Shown: piece by piece, positions 1 through 8,944 of the stretch
Numbering within the stretch: the stretch's first letter is position 1
How the letters are laid out: the number at the start of each line of letters is the position of its first letter
Origin: Microbulbifer bruguierae
GTDB taxonomy: Bacteria > Pseudomonadota > Gammaproteobacteria > Pseudomonadales > Cellvibrionaceae
DNA length: 64,000 nucleotides
Direction of reading: 5' to 3'
NCBI RefSeq assembly: GCF_029869925.1
Contig: NZ_CP118605.1
Location: forward strand, 3,128,001-3,192,000
Translations under genes and position numbers: made by a program
Notes under the pieces: model-generated
Database searches by the model: none
What the model saw: only the letters and a program-made list of their open reading frames with translations
What the model was told of the DNA's origin: nothing

Positions 1-653
1 ATGGACATCGCCAACTGTTTCGCCAGGGTCACCGCATTGGGGCCGTTGTCGACGATGCTGTTCACCAGCTTTTGTACGGTCAGATCCAGATCGCTTTCGT
101 GCACCACTTCGGAAACCAGTCCGATTGCCAGCGCGCGCTCTGCAGAGAAACGCTCGGCAGTGACAAAATAGCGCCGCGCCTGACGGGCGCCGATGGCATT
201 GATGACGTAGGGACTGATGGTGGCGGGTAGCAGACCGATTTTCACTTCGCTCAGGCAGAAGCTGGCACGCTCTGCAGCAACGGCGATGTCGCAGCAGCTG
301 ACGAGGCCCACGGCTCCGCCAAACGCGGCTCCTTGTACCCGTGCAATGGTAGGTGCAGGGAACTGGTCGAGTTTGTGCAGCATCGCAGCGAGGGCAGCTG
401 CGTCGCGGCGGTTTTCTTCTTCGCCGTAATCTGCCATGCGCTTCATCCAATTAAGGTCGGCACCGGCGGAAAAGTTCTTGCCGTTCGAGGCGAGTACCAG
501 CGCACGGATGCCGCCGCTGCGAGCGAGGTTGTCGAAAGTCTCACCGAGCTGGCGAATCAGGTCGTCGTCGAAGGCGTTGTGAATTTCCGGGCGGTTGAGG
601 GTAACCGTGGCAACACCTTCGCTATCGATTTCGCACAACATTTTTTCGCTCAT
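1..653 (-). CDS. liuC: Enoyl-CoA hydratase, probable methylglutaconyl-CoA hydratase (partial, runs off left edge)
   Basis: The reading frame opens with ATG at 653 (MSEKMLCEIDSEG) and stays open to the window edge, so about 217 N-terminal residues are visible and the C-terminus is missing. Crotonase-fold signatures are clear: the CoA/oxyanion segment NFSAGADL near residue 60 and GAAFGGAVGL followed by SEVKIGLLPATISPYV. The SEVKIG glutamate matches a catalytic position of the family, and the ATISPYV segment resembles LiuC proteins more than fatty-acid enoyl-CoA hydratases. In leucine breakdown this enzyme hydrates 3-methylglutaconyl-CoA to HMG-CoA. It lies 100 bp downstream of liuB on the same strand, last visible gene of the liu operon. 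The family call is firm; the substrate rests on context. Confidence 0.88.
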   Translation of the reverse strand, partial: MSEKMLCEIDSEGVATVTLNRPEIHNAFDDDLIRQLGETFDNLARSGGIRALVLASNGKNFSAGADLNWMKRMADYGEEENRRDAAALAAMLHKLDQFPAPTIARVQGAAFGGAVGLVSCCDIAVAAERASFCLSEVKIGLLPATISPYVINAIGARQARRYFVTAERFSAERALAIGLVSEVVHESDLDLTVQKLVNSIVDNGPNAVTLAKQLAMS

Positions 654-753
654 GGCTTTATCACTCAAAATAGATCCTTTCAATTCGACAATTGCTACGG
701 AGTTGGGAAGGTTCTGCTGCCGGACCCGCACGATACTATCTCCGGGCACCGAA

Positions 754-2361
754 TTACATTCGGAAAACCCCGAACTTCGTTTCCTCTGGCTCTTTGTGTG
801 TTGCCGCCGCAAGACACAGTCCCAACACCGTACGGGTATCTTTCGGATCAATCACGCCGTCATCCCACAGGCGTGCGGACGCGTAATAGGGGTGGCCCTG
901 GTGTTCGTAGTCATCGATGATCGGCTGTTTGAACTTCGCGATTTCTTCCGCGCTCCAGTCCTCACCCTGTGCCGCCATCTGGTCTTTTTTCACCTGCGCC
1001 AGTACCCCCGCCGCCTGCTCACCGCCCATCACCGAGATGCGTGCGTTGGGCCACATAAACAGGAAGTTGGGGTCGTAGGCGCGGCCGCACATACCGTAGT
1101 TGCCGGCACCGAAAGAGCCGCCGATCAGGATGGTGATTTTCGGCACTTTTGCGGTGGCTACCGCTGTCACCATTTTCGCGCCGTGCTTGGCAATGCCGCC
1201 GGCCTCGTACTGCTTGCCCACCATAAAACCGGTGATGTTCTGCAGGAATACCAGCGGAATATTGCGCTGTGCACACAGTTCGATAAAGTGCGCGCCTTTT
1301 TGTGCACTCTCTGCAAACAGAATGCCGTTATTTGCAACGATCCCTACCGGATAACCATGAATACGCGCAAAGCCTGTGACCAGAGTAGTCCCGTACAGCG
1401 CCTTGAACTCATCAAACTCGGAACCGTCCACGACCCGCGCAATGACCTCGCGTACATCGAACGGCTGACGGGAATCTTTCGGCACAATGCCGTAGATCTC
1501 TTCTGGTGGATAAATCGGCTCGATCGGCTTGGCGATATCGAGGCCCGGATTTTTCACCCGATTCAGGCGCGCCACGGAATTGCGCGCGATCTGCAGCGCG
1601 TGGGTATCGTTATTGGCAAAGTGGTCGGAAACACCGGAGGTTTTGCAGTGCACCTCTGCACCACCGAGTTCCTCCGCAGAAACCTCTTCCCCGGTAGCCG
1701 CCTTCACCAGCGGTGGACCCGCAAGGAAAATCGTGGCTTGCTCCTTCACCATGATCGACTCATCCGCCATCGCCGGTACATAAGCACCACCGGCGGTACA
1801 GCTGCCCATCACCACCGCAATCTGTGGAATGTTCTTCGCCGACAGATTGGCCTGGTTGAAGAAAATACGCCCGAAGTGCTCGCGGTCCGGGAACACATCG
1901 TCCTGACGCGGCAGGTTGGCACCGCCGGAATCCACCAGATAAATACACGGCAGATTGTTCTGTTCCGCAATCGCTTGCGCGCGCAGGTGTTTTTTCACTG
2001 TCAGCGGGTAATAAGTACCGCCCTTCACCGTTGCATCGTTGGCCACAATCACACAGGGCTGACCGGCAACGGTACCGATACCGGTAAGGATGCCGGCCGC
2101 CGGCACGTCTTCACCGTAAACGTCATAGGCGGCCAACTGGGAAAATTCCAGAAACGAGCTGCCCGGGTCCAGCAGGGTATCGATACGATCTCGCGGCAGC
2201 AGTTTGCCGCGGGACACATGTTTTTCCCGCGCGCGCTCACTGCCACCTTTGGCAATGGTTTCCAGCTTGTTGCGCAGGTCATCGACGATGCTCTGCATCT
2301 GCTCGCGGTTTTCCGCAAATGCTGGATCACGGGAATTTATCTTGCTCTGAATCTGATTCAT
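754..2361 (-). CDS. liuB: Methylcrotonyl-CoA carboxylase, carboxyltransferase (beta) subunit
   Basis: This 535-residue protein is the carboxyltransferase half of biotin-dependent 3-methylcrotonyl-CoA carboxylase, which moves CO2 from biotin to 3-methylcrotonyl-CoA in leucine catabolism. Length equals the family norm. Two crotonase-like halves are visible; the C-terminal half carries [19 protein letters not shown] (around residue 410) followed by [18 protein letters not shown], the acyl-CoA and biotin pocket typical of MCC and propionyl-CoA carboxylase beta subunits. The biotin-carrying alpha subunit is not in the window and probably lies beyond the left edge after liuC. It is co-oriented with liuA and separated from it by about 180 bp holding a long hairpin element. 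Confidence 0.95.
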   Translation of the reverse strand: MNQIQSKINSRDPAFAENREQMQSIVDDLRNKLETIAKGGSERAREKHVSRGKLLPRDRIDTLLDPGSSFLEFSQLAAYDVYGEDVPAAGILTGIGTVAGQPCVIVANDATVKGGTYYPLTVKKHLRAQAIAEQNNLPCIYLVDSGGANLPRQDDVFPDREHFGRIFFNQANLSAKNIPQIAVVMGSCTAGGAYVPAMADESIMVKEQATIFLAGPPLVKAATGEEVSAEELGGAEVHCKTSGVSDHFANNDTHALQIARNSVARLNRVKNPGLDIAKPIEPIYPPEEIYGIVPKDSRQPFDVREVIARVVDGSEFDEFKALYGTTLVTGFARIHGYPVGIVANNGILFAESAQKGAHFIELCAQRNIPLVFLQNITGFMVGKQYEAGGIAKHGAKMVTAVATAKVPKITILIGGSFGAGNYGMCGRAYDPNFLFMWPNARISVMGGEQAAGVLAQVKKDQMAAQGEDWSAEEIAKFKQPIIDDYEHQGHPYYASARLWDDGVIDPKDTRTVLGLCLAAATHKEPEETKFGVFRM

Positions 2362-2407
2362 AAAGACTTACGAAGTTGATTAGAGATCAGCGCCACAATG
2401 CGAAGGT

Positions 2408-2513
2408 GCTGATACCGGTATTGGTTTGCAGGACCTTCTGCGACAGGGATGTCGCGGAAGAGCCCCCATGGATGGGTTCACGGCGTGTCCTGCAAACCAA
2501 TACCGGTAGCAGC
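2408..2513 (+). repeat. Long-stem intergenic element, copy A (two inner hairpins)
   Basis: Left arm 2408-2433 pairs with right arm 2488-2513 at 25 of 26 positions. Inside are two hairpins: 2435-2460 (GCGAC/GTCGC stem extended by CTTC/GAAG, apex CAGGGATG) and CCCAT-GG-ATGGG near 2466-2477 (apex CATGGATG). It sits between liuA and liuB, which are transcribed leftward; the CAKGGATG apices read on the plus strand, so this copy is antisense to the operon. There is no T-tract. It belongs to the same family as the elements at 10726, 11852, 49692 and 56869. Confidence 0.85.
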
Positions 2514-2540
2514 GCCGCCACAAAACCATCTACAAAGTCC

Positions 2541-3710
2541 TTAGCGAGTTTCGTTAAACAACTCACGCCCAATCAGCATGCGACGGATCTCGGAAGTACC
2601 CGCACCAATCTCATACAGCTTGGCATCGCGCAGCAGACGACCGGTAGCGTACTCGTTGATGTAACCGTTGCCGCCCAGGGTCTGAATCGCCTGCAGCGCC
2701 ATCTGCGTCGCGCGCTCCGCCGTAAACAGAATCACCGCCGCAGAATCCTTGCGCGAATCCTCACCGCGATCACAGGCGCGCGCCACCGCATACAGATACG
2801 CACGGCTCGCATTCAGGTCCGTATACATATCCGCCACCTTGCCCTGCATCAGCTGGAACTCACCGATCGCCTTGCCGAACTGCTTGCGCTCGTGCAGGTA
2901 AGGCACCACGATATCCAGGCACGCCTGCATGATACCCACCGGGCCACCGGACAAAATCGTGCGCTCGTAATCCAGGCCACTCATCAGCACGCGCACACCG
3001 CCGTTCAGCTTGCCGAGAATATTTTCTTCCGGCACCTCACAGTCCTGGAACACCAGCTCACAAGTGTTGGAACCGCGCATCCCCAGCTTGTCCAGCTTCT
3101 GCGCCTGGGAGAATCCCTTGAAACCACGCTCCACAATAAACGCCGTAATACCACCGGAACTGATACCCGGCTCCGTACGCGCATAAATCACATACGTGTC
3201 CGCATCCGGACCATTGGTGATCCACATCTTGTTGCCGTTCAGGATAAAGCGGTCGCCCTTCTTCTCCGCCTTCAGCTGCAGGCTCACCACATCGGAACCG
3301 GAATTCGGCTCACTCATCGCCAGCGCACCGATATGCTCACCGGAACACAGCTTCGGCAGATACTTCGCCTTCTGTTCCGGCGTACCGTTTTTGCGAATCT
3401 GGTTAACGCACAGATTGGAGTGAGCGCCGTAGGACAGGCCGACAGATGCAGACGCTCGGGAAATCTCTTCCATCGCCACCGCATGGGCCAGGTAACCCAT
3501 ATTGGTACCGCCGTATTCCTCCTCTACGGTCATTCCCAGCAAGCCAAGGTCACCGAATTTTTTCCACATATCGGCGGGAAACAGATTGTCCTCATCGATC
3601 TGCGCCGCGCGCGGGGCGAGTTCTGCCTGACAGAACTTGTAGACCATATCCCGCAGCATATCGATGTCTTCACCGAGGCCGAAGTTGAGGGTTGGGTAAG
3701 GTGTGTTCAT
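2541..3710 (-). CDS. liuA: Isovaleryl-CoA dehydrogenase
   Basis: A 389-residue acyl-CoA dehydrogenase that oxidises isovaleryl-CoA to 3-methylcrotonyl-CoA with FAD, passing electrons to ETF. Family signatures are in order: [10 protein letters not shown] (131-140, flavin and substrate binding), [11 protein letters not shown] (161-171), and the C-terminal FAD segment [20 protein letters not shown]. Glu249 within GLDYERTIL occupies the position of the isovaleryl-type catalytic base, which differs from the C-terminal glutamate of medium-chain enzymes; this supports the specific name. A GGAG ribosome site precedes the ATG at 3710. It is second in the liu operon, 50 bp after liuR. Confidence 0.93.
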   Translation of the reverse strand: MNTPYPTLNFGLGEDIDMLRDMVYKFCQAELAPRAAQIDEDNLFPADMWKKFGDLGLLGMTVEEEYGGTNMGYLAHAVAMEEISRASASVGLSYGAHSNLCVNQIRKNGTPEQKAKYLPKLCSGEHIGALAMSEPNSGSDVVSLQLKAEKKGDRFILNGNKMWITNGPDADTYVIYARTEPGISSGGITAFIVERGFKGFSQAQKLDKLGMRGSNTCELVFQDCEVPEENILGKLNGGVRVLMSGLDYERTILSGGPVGIMQACLDIVVPYLHERKQFGKAIGEFQLMQGKVADMYTDLNASRAYLYAVARACDRGEDSRKDSAAVILFTAERATQMALQAIQTLGGNGYINEYATGRLLRDAKLYEIGAGTSEIRRMLIGRELFNETR

Positions 3711-3760
3711 GGGTTGCTCCGCGATGACTCAGTCAGAGGTGTTATCCGGTTTGTTAAGGT

Positions 3761-4153
3761 TCAGTTTGTCTGATCTTTCAGCGCCGTCTCCGCGCGCGCG
3801 GTTGCCTCATCCAGCTGTGCGAGCATCTTCTCGATATCGCGCTGTTGTCGCCGCAGTTGCTGGCGCTTGGCATCAATACGGTCGATAAGGCGATTGAGCT
3901 GGTCCACGTTGCCGTGGGCCGGGTCGTACAGGTCGATGATTTCGCGGCTCTCGTCGAGGGAGAACCCGAGGCGCTTGCCGCGCAGGATCAGCTTCAGACG
4001 CACCCGGTCTTCCGGCTTGTAGATCCGTGTCTGCCCCCGGCGCTCGGGGCTCAGTAACCCCTTGTCCTCGTAGAAGCGGATGGTGCGGGTGGTAATCCCG
4101 AATTCCTGGGCCAGCTCGGAAATGCTGTAGCTGTCGGCGCTAGTAGTGCTCAT
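3761..4153 (-). CDS. liuR: MerR-family regulator of branched-chain amino acid degradation
   Basis: This 130-residue protein has the MerR architecture: an N-terminal winged helix (YSISELAQEFGITTRTIRFY, about residues 8-27, then DKGLLSPERRG), followed by a dimerisation coiled coil rich in Gln, Arg and Leu. It has no cysteines, so it is not a metal sensor. Its position immediately upstream of liuA-liuB-liuC, co-oriented, matches the LiuR regulators known from comparative genomics of leucine degradation in Proteobacteria. The expected ligand is a pathway acyl-CoA intermediate, which the sequence cannot show. A perfect palindrome 55-72 bp upstream is the likely operator, implying autoregulation of the whole operon. 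Confidence 0.9.
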   Translation of the reverse strand: MSTTSADSYSISELAQEFGITTRTIRFYEDKGLLSPERRGQTRIYKPEDRVRLKLILRGKRLGFSLDESREIIDLYDPAHGNVDQLNRLIDRIDAKRQQLRRQQRDIEKMLAQLDEATARAETALKDQTN

Positions 4154-4207
4154 GTGGCGATATTGCTCATTGGGCCATTCCTCAGATCTGTCCGAAGTCT
4201 AGTTGAC

Positions 4208-4225
4208 GTTTACGTTAACGTAAAC
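4208..4225. promoter_or_regulatory. Probable LiuR operator (perfect 18-bp palindrome)
   Basis: GTTTACGTTAACGTAAAC reads identically on both strands and lies 55 bp upstream of the liuR start. MerR proteins bind dyads placed between promoter elements; on the minus strand TTTACG and TAGACT lie 17 bp apart and could be -35 and -10 boxes. The arms resemble the TTTACGTNAACGTAAA-type motif I associate with LiuR regulons, but that comparison is from memory. Confidence 0.75.
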
Positions 4226-4350
4226 ATAAATCTGGGCCAATTCTTGAAGGGAGTCGGGTTCTTGGTCTCGATGGTTGCGGTGCCTGGCGACGGCTGGAGG
4301 CTGCTGCGGAAAATTTATGTAAGGTTCGGAACCCTCTGGGTACAGTAAAA

Positions 4351-4733
4351 GTGACTGACCGTATTTGGCTGTCCCCAATATATGGACAAAAGAATCAAAA
4401 CTTGGACACGCGCGAACAGATATTCCAGCAACTCATGGACGACCGCGGCGGCATTGCCCGCCTGGCCATCTGGCAGGCACTGCCCGGGTTTCGTAGTGAA
4501 TCGAGCCTGCGCACCTTCGTCTATCGCATCGCGCATAACCGCAGTGTTACTGCTGCCCCTGGGGATGTGTCTGGCACTTACATTGCGTTTCGAGGGCCCT
4601 GAGTTACAGTGAAATTTCCGAAGTATTGGGTGTCAGTGAATCCAATGTCGCGGTCCGCCTGAACCGCGCCCGCGAGTGCTTGAATACGAAACTGAGTAAT
4701 GCGGTCTGGCAGGGGATGTCGCGTTCTTTTTAA
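4351..4733 (+). pseudogene. Decayed ECF-type RNA polymerase sigma factor
   Basis: Pieces of one sigma-70 family protein lie in three successive frames. Frame 1 carries REQIFQQLMDD, then QALPGFRSESSLRTFVYRIA (core of region 2). Frame 2 carries LPLGMCLALTLRFEG. The last frame carries LSYSEISEVLGVSESNVAVR and LNRARE (region 4 helix-turn-helix) up to TAA at 4731-4733. An apparent extra C in the GGGCCC around 4594-4597 explains the last shift. Segments normally between GGIARLA and IWQALPGF, and the linker between regions 2 and 4, seem deleted. With at least three lesions it cannot make a working sigma factor; sequencing error could explain one shift but not the missing segments. Confidence 0.85.
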
Positions 4734-4735
4734 TC

Positions 4736-4939
4736 GTGTGGTTTTTGCCCAGCGTGATTGCGGTTTTTTTCAATCGTAATCATCTTGGGAAGATTTTTCT
4801 CGCCAATGTGCCAGCGGGGCTCTCGTGGATTGCCTGGGTCGCGCTACTGGTGTGGGCCGCTACGGGAAAAATGAGCGGAAAGCTGGCGCAAAAATACGGT
4901 TCCGGATCTGCGCAAAAAGCGCTGATCTCCGAAAGATAA
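4736..4939 (+). CDS. Small membrane protein resembling the superinfection-immunity family
   Basis: A 67-residue product from a GTG start two bases after the sigma pseudogene stop. It shows two hydrophobic segments, WFLPSVIAVFF (2-12) and ANVPAGLSWIAWVALLVWAA (23-42), followed by a polar basic tail. The pattern FLPS-A-N...W..W..ALVWA resembles the phage-type superinfection immunity family (PF14373-like small membrane proteins) found in many bacterial genomes without a phage. The similarity is by eye and short. It may alternatively be the C-terminal remnant of a longer membrane protein decaying together with the sigma gene. Confidence 0.45.
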   Translation: MWFLPSVIAVFFNRNHLGKIFLANVPAGLSWIAWVALLVWAATGKMSGKLAQKYGSGSAQKALISER

Positions 4940-4965
4940 GTGTGGCTTTCACAAGCCGGAGAAGA

Positions 4966-5000
4966 CAATGCCCGCAACGAACAGATCGGTGCGGGCATTG
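4966..5000. terminator. Hairpin between convergent genes
   Basis: CAATGCCCGCA (4966-4976) pairs perfectly with TGCGGGCATTG (4990-5000). It lies between the small membrane protein and the end of the leftward S9 peptidase gene, a normal place for a shared terminator, but no T-run follows on either strand. Confidence 0.5.
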
Positions 5001-5024
5001 AACTCGATTGAATCTGACTGCGAA

Positions 5025-7109
5025 TTAATCTTCTTCTACCGCGTTGGTTGCCAGAAGCGAGTGCTTCATCACCGCTTCTTTCAGGCCAGGCACAAATTCG
5101 ATGCCCTGTACCACCTCAATACTGGAATTGGATAGATCATTCCCGATCGGCTGGTAGCGCCCACCGAGGCAATCCGCGAGGAAAGACTCGGTGGCGGCAA
5201 AGAACGACAGGCGATTTTCCGGCTTCTGGAAACCGTGGCCTTCGTCGGGATACAGGATGTACGTTACCGGCAATTGCTTGGCCTGCATGGCACTGACGAT
5301 CTGGTCCGACTCCGCCTGTTTTACCCGTGGATCATTGGCGCCCTGCCCGATCAGCAGGGGCTTGCTGATATTGTCAACAAAGTTGAGCGGCGAGCGCTCC
5401 TCCAGAAGTTTTCTGCCCGCTTCGGTTTCCGGATTGCCGACCGCGCTGTGCAGTACTTTTTTGAAGCCTTCCCAGTAGGGCGGTACGGAATCAAGCAGGG
5501 TATTCAGGTTGGACGGACCCACAATGTCCACGCCACAGGCGAAGGTTTCCGGCGTAAAGGTCAGTCCGACAAGTGTTGCGTAACCGCCGTAGCTGCCGCC
5601 CATGATGGCCACCTGGTCTTTGCGGGTGATTTTTTTGTCGATGGCCCAGTCCACGGCATCCAGCAGGTCGTTGTGCATGGCTGCGGCCCACTCACCATTG
5701 CCCGCATTGACAAAATTCTTGCCGAAACCGGTGGATGCGCGGTAGTTGACTTGCAGTACGGCATAGCCGCGGTTGGCGAGCCAGGTGGCGGCGGCGTCAT
5801 CCGCAAAGTTGTCGCGGCTCCAGGGGCCTCCGTGCACCAGTAACACCATGGGTATCGGCGCATCAACGTGGCCGCCCTTGTCCGCTTCAACAGGCAATGT
5901 CAGGTAAGACACCAGATCCAGACCATCCCTGGATTGGATGGTCAGCGGGTAGCTGTGGGGAAGCGCAAACTCATTGAGTTCCGGTTTGCCCTCGAACAGG
6001 GTGGTCAGCGTTTGGGTGTTGCGGTCGAAAACTTCGTAGACATCGGATTCGGTATCGCGGGCGGAGGCGGTGAGCCATTGCATGCCGTCCAGTGTGGTGG
6101 CGAGTATGGTGATATCGCCATTGGCCTGTTTGTTCAGTGCGGCTACATCGACCTTGACGTTTTCATTCAGTCCCACCCATTCGTGTTTGTGAAAATTGAC
6201 TGCGTAGGCCATCGGCGAGTGGTCGGTGGGATTCATTACGACGCTGGAAATATCCGCCTTGTCGGATTCGGCCAGCACCGTGATTTTTCCGGAGGCCAGC
6301 GCCAGATGTGTCAGTGCGGCCTTGTCCCGGCCACGACTGTCCTGCAGATAAATGCCGCTGTTGTCTTTGTCGAAGCCGAGAATTTGGGTGGTCAGTGCAT
6401 CCTCCCGGGGAATGTCGAAGAGCGCTACCCAGTCGTCTTCGATTTTTTGTGACACCGTAAATCCGCCGTCGGCGGATGGAGTCAAGCCGAGTCTCACCTG
6501 CAGATCGTGATCGACGACCAGTTCGGCAAACCCGGTATTTTCGACCAGTAATTTACGTTCCGCTGTCTGCAGATCAATCAGGTAGGGGTCGTGCCAGCGG
6601 GGATCCCGGTCATTGATACCGACAACAACCTGCCCGGGATGGTCCTCGCTTTGCGCGATCATCGTGGCGGAGATGTCTTCGTATGGGGTCAGGTCGGTAA
6701 TTTCGTCGGTCTGCAGATCAACACTGAACAGGTGCCAGTTTTCATCCCCGTTGTTGTCGCGGATGAACAGCAGGCTTTCGCTGTCCAGCGACCAGAAATG
6801 TTGTCGTATACCGCGGCCGGTATCTGCGGTGACGACCTTGGCGGCATCGAAGTTGCCCGCAGGTGCCACCCATACATTCAATACGCCGTCGACGGGCGCG
6901 AGAAAACTCATCATTTCGCCGTCCGGGCTCAGGCGCCCCTGCCAGCGGGTGGGGTTTCCGAATAGCAGCTCCCGGTCAATCAAGGGCGTCGCTTGAATCG
7001 TTTCAGAGACGGTATCGGTTGCTGTGGAAGCATCTTCTTGTTTTGGGGCGCATGCCGCGATCAGTCCTGCGATTGCGAATACACCAATAACTCTCCAGTT
7101 TCTGTCCAT
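5025..7109 (-). CDS. S9-family (prolyl oligopeptidase-like) peptidase, lipoprotein
   Basis: I place the start at 7109, where AAGGAA precedes the ATG and the product begins MDRNWRVIGVFAIAGLIAAC, a lipoprotein signal with lipobox LIAAC; an in-frame ATG at 7139 lacks a ribosome site. The mature protein (about 670 residues) has an N-terminal beta-propeller half and a C-terminal alpha/beta hydrolase. Catalytic residues are visible: Ser in GGSYGGY (near 505), Asp in GANDPRV (near 590) and His in DEGHGF (near 624). S9 enzymes cleave short peptides, here probably in the periplasm or at the membrane surface. Its position beside the hut locus suggests it supplies amino acids from peptides; dipeptidyl- or acylaminoacyl-peptidase specificity cannot be told. 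Confidence 0.88.
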   Translation of the reverse strand: MDRNWRVIGVFAIAGLIAACAPKQEDASTATDTVSETIQATPLIDRELLFGNPTRWQGRLSPDGEMMSFLAPVDGVLNVWVAPAGNFDAAKVVTADTGRGIRQHFWSLDSESLLFIRDNNGDENWHLFSVDLQTDEITDLTPYEDISATMIAQSEDHPGQVVVGINDRDPRWHDPYLIDLQTAERKLLVENTGFAELVVDHDLQVRLGLTPSADGGFTVSQKIEDDWVALFDIPREDALTTQILGFDKDNSGIYLQDSRGRDKAALTHLALASGKITVLAESDKADISSVVMNPTDHSPMAYAVNFHKHEWVGLNENVKVDVAALNKQANGDITILATTLDGMQWLTASARDTESDVYEVFDRNTQTLTTLFEGKPELNEFALPHSYPLTIQSRDGLDLVSYLTLPVEADKGGHVDAPIPMVLLVHGGPWSRDNFADDAAATWLANRGYAVLQVNYRASTGFGKNFVNAGNGEWAAAMHNDLLDAVDWAIDKKITRKDQVAIMGGSYGGYATLVGLTFTPETFACGVDIVGPSNLNTLLDSVPPYWEGFKKVLHSAVGNPETEAGRKLLEERSPLNFVDNISKPLLIGQGANDPRVKQAESDQIVSAMQAKQLPVTYILYPDEGHGFQKPENRLSFFAATESFLADCLGGRYQPIGNDLSNSSIEVVQGIEFVPGLKEAVMKHSLLATNAVEED

Positions 7110-7218
7110 GGCCAGATTCCTTCGGTATGAGGGGTTCATTGGGGTACATCAATGCAACATCGCAGGCAGCATTGCATAACAACGTGGATGAGGGAAATAC
7201 GCAGAGAGAAGGGAGGGC

Positions 7219-7242
7219 GCACGGCAGCGGACGCTGCCGTGC
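7219..7242 (-). terminator. Hairpin after hutH
   Basis: GCACGGCAGC (7219-7228) and GCTGCCGTGC (7233-7242) form a perfect 10-bp stem with a 4-base loop, 24 bp past the hutH stop in the direction of transcription. It lacks a T-run, so it may be a 3' protective hairpin rather than an intrinsic terminator. Confidence 0.55.
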
Positions 7243-7265
7243 GAGAGAGCTTATCAAATTGTCCG

Positions 7266-8816
7266 TTAGCGGTTGCTGGGTAACATTTCTGTCGCCAGGT
7301 ACTCACGGTAGTAGGCACTGGCCAGCAGCTGCTTGGCTTCCTCGATATCCGGGGCGAAGTAGCGATCCTTGTCGTAGAACGGTACGCGTGCGCGCAGGGC
7401 GGCCTTGGCGTTTTCCAGTTTCTCGGTGGTCTTCAGCGGCGCGCGGAAGTCCAGACCCTGACACGCGGCCAGCAGTTCCACCGCAAGGATGCCGCAGGTG
7501 TTGTCCGCCATATCGCGCAGGCGACGGCCGGCGAAGGTGGCCATGGACACGTGGTCTTCCTGATTGGCGGAAGTGGGCAGGGAGTCGACGCTCGCCGGGT
7601 GGGCGAAGGTCTTGTTCTCGCTGGCCAGTGCCGCGGAAGTGACCTGCGCGATCATAAACCCGGAGTTCACCCCGCCGTTGTCCACCAGGAAGGGTGGCAG
7701 GCCGGACAGGTTGGAGTCGATCAGCAGTGCCATGCGGCGTTCGGACAGGGAGCCGATTTCCGCAATTGCCAGCGCCAGGTTGTCGGCAACCATCGCCACC
7801 GGTTCGGCGTGGAAATTACCGCCGGAAATGATGTCGGAGTTTTCCGGATTTTCTACGTCGGTAAATACCAGCGGGTTGTCGGAAACACCGTTGGCTTCCG
7901 CCAGCAACACTTCAGACGCAAAACGAATCTGCTGCAGGCAGGCGCCCATGACCTGGGGCTGACAGCGCAGGCTGTAGGGGTCCTGTACTTTTTCGCAGTT
8001 CTCATGGGATTCGCCGATTTCACTGCGGTCTCCCAGCAGGTCGCGGTAGCTCGCGGCCACATCGCGCTGCGCTTTCTGGCCGCGCACCAGGTGAATGCGA
8101 TCGTCGAAGGGGCGGCGCGAGCCTTTGGCGGCTTCCAGGGTCAGGGAGCCGGTTACCACGGCGCCGGCAAACAGGTCTTCTGCGGAGAACAGCCCCTGCA
8201 GGGCAAACGCGGTGGACGCCTGGGTGCCATTCAGCAGCGCCAGACCCTCTTTCGGTGCGAGTACTACCGGGCGCATTTCCGCAAAGCGCAGGCCTTCGGC
8301 GGCGGATTTGCGCTCACCGTTGATAAAGCACTCGCCTTCGCCCAGCAGCACCACGCTCATATGCGCCAGCGGGGCCAGGTCACCGGAGGCACCTACGGAA
8401 CCTTTTTCCGGAATCGCCGGGTACACACCGGCATTGACCAGCTTGATCAGCGCTTCGATCACTTGCAGGCGGATACCGGAAAAGCCGCGTGCGAGGGAGT
8501 TGATCTTCAGCACCATCAGCAGGCGCACGGTGTCTTCGCTCATGAAGTTGCCGGTACCGGCCGCATGGGAAAGTACGATGGCGCGCTGCAGGGTTTCCAG
8601 GTCTTCTTTCTTGATGCTGGTGTTCGCCAGCAGGCCGAATCCGGTGTTGATGCCGTATACGGTGCGACCCTGTTCCAGTACATCGGCGACGGTTTTCGCG
8701 GACGCATTGATGGCCGCGTGGGCGCCTTTGTTCAGGCTCAGTTTTACCGGCTCGCGGGCGACGCGGCGCAGTTGTTCCAGGCTCAGTTGGCCGGGGGTGA
8801 TTTCCAGTTGGTACAT
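7266..8816 (-). CDS. hutH: Histidine ammonia-lyase
   Basis: Histidase deaminates L-histidine to urocanate, the first step of the hut pathway. The product (516 residues from ATG 8816, [15 protein letters not shown]; an upstream in-frame start at 8831 would add five residues) has the normal family length. Ala143-Ser144-Gly145 in [14 protein letters not shown] is the self-cyclising triad that forms the MIO electrophile. The conserved NTGFG segment (57-61) and the GNFHAEPVA stretch are present. It is the last gene of the leftward hutC-hutU-hutH run, about 130 bp after hutU, with a paired REP-like repeat in that gap. Confidence 0.97.
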   Translation of the reverse strand: MYQLEITPGQLSLEQLRRVAREPVKLSLNKGAHAAINASAKTVADVLEQGRTVYGINTGFGLLANTSIKKEDLETLQRAIVLSHAAGTGNFMSEDTVRLLMVLKINSLARGFSGIRLQVIEALIKLVNAGVYPAIPEKGSVGASGDLAPLAHMSVVLLGEGECFINGERKSAAEGLRFAEMRPVVLAPKEGLALLNGTQASTAFALQGLFSAEDLFAGAVVTGSLTLEAAKGSRRPFDDRIHLVRGQKAQRDVAASYRDLLGDRSEIGESHENCEKVQDPYSLRCQPQVMGACLQQIRFASEVLLAEANGVSDNPLVFTDVENPENSDIISGGNFHAEPVAMVADNLALAIAEIGSLSERRMALLIDSNLSGLPPFLVDNGGVNSGFMIAQVTSAALASENKTFAHPASVDSLPTSANQEDHVSMATFAGRRLRDMADNTCGILAVELLAACQGLDFRAPLKTTEKLENAKAALRARVPFYDKDRYFAPDIEEAKQLLASAYYREYLATEMLPSNR

Positions 8817-8849
8817 GATGTCTTTCACCAAAAATTTGGGTTCTTGCCT

Positions 8850-8918
8850 GTAGGAGCCTGCCTTGCAGGCGAATCAGGTCGGAGTGCTCTTCTGTTCGCC
8901 TGCACGGCAGGCTTCTAC
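8850..8918. repeat. REP-like inverted pair between hutU and hutH
   Basis: Arms 8850-8873 and 8895-8918 pair at 22 of 24 positions, giving a long hairpin with a 21-base loop. Each arm is of the GTAGGAGCCTGC...GCAGGCGAA type, itself partly palindromic. A single related arm lies at 11733-11755. This resembles the repetitive extragenic palindromes common in pseudomonads and relatives. Confidence 0.8.
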
Positions 8919-8944
8919 GGCGTGGATATGTTCAGGCTCTGGAA

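Noticed and set aside
595..2379. 594-codon open frame on the plus strand
   Set aside because: Antisense to liuB, whose 535-residue product matches its family end to end.
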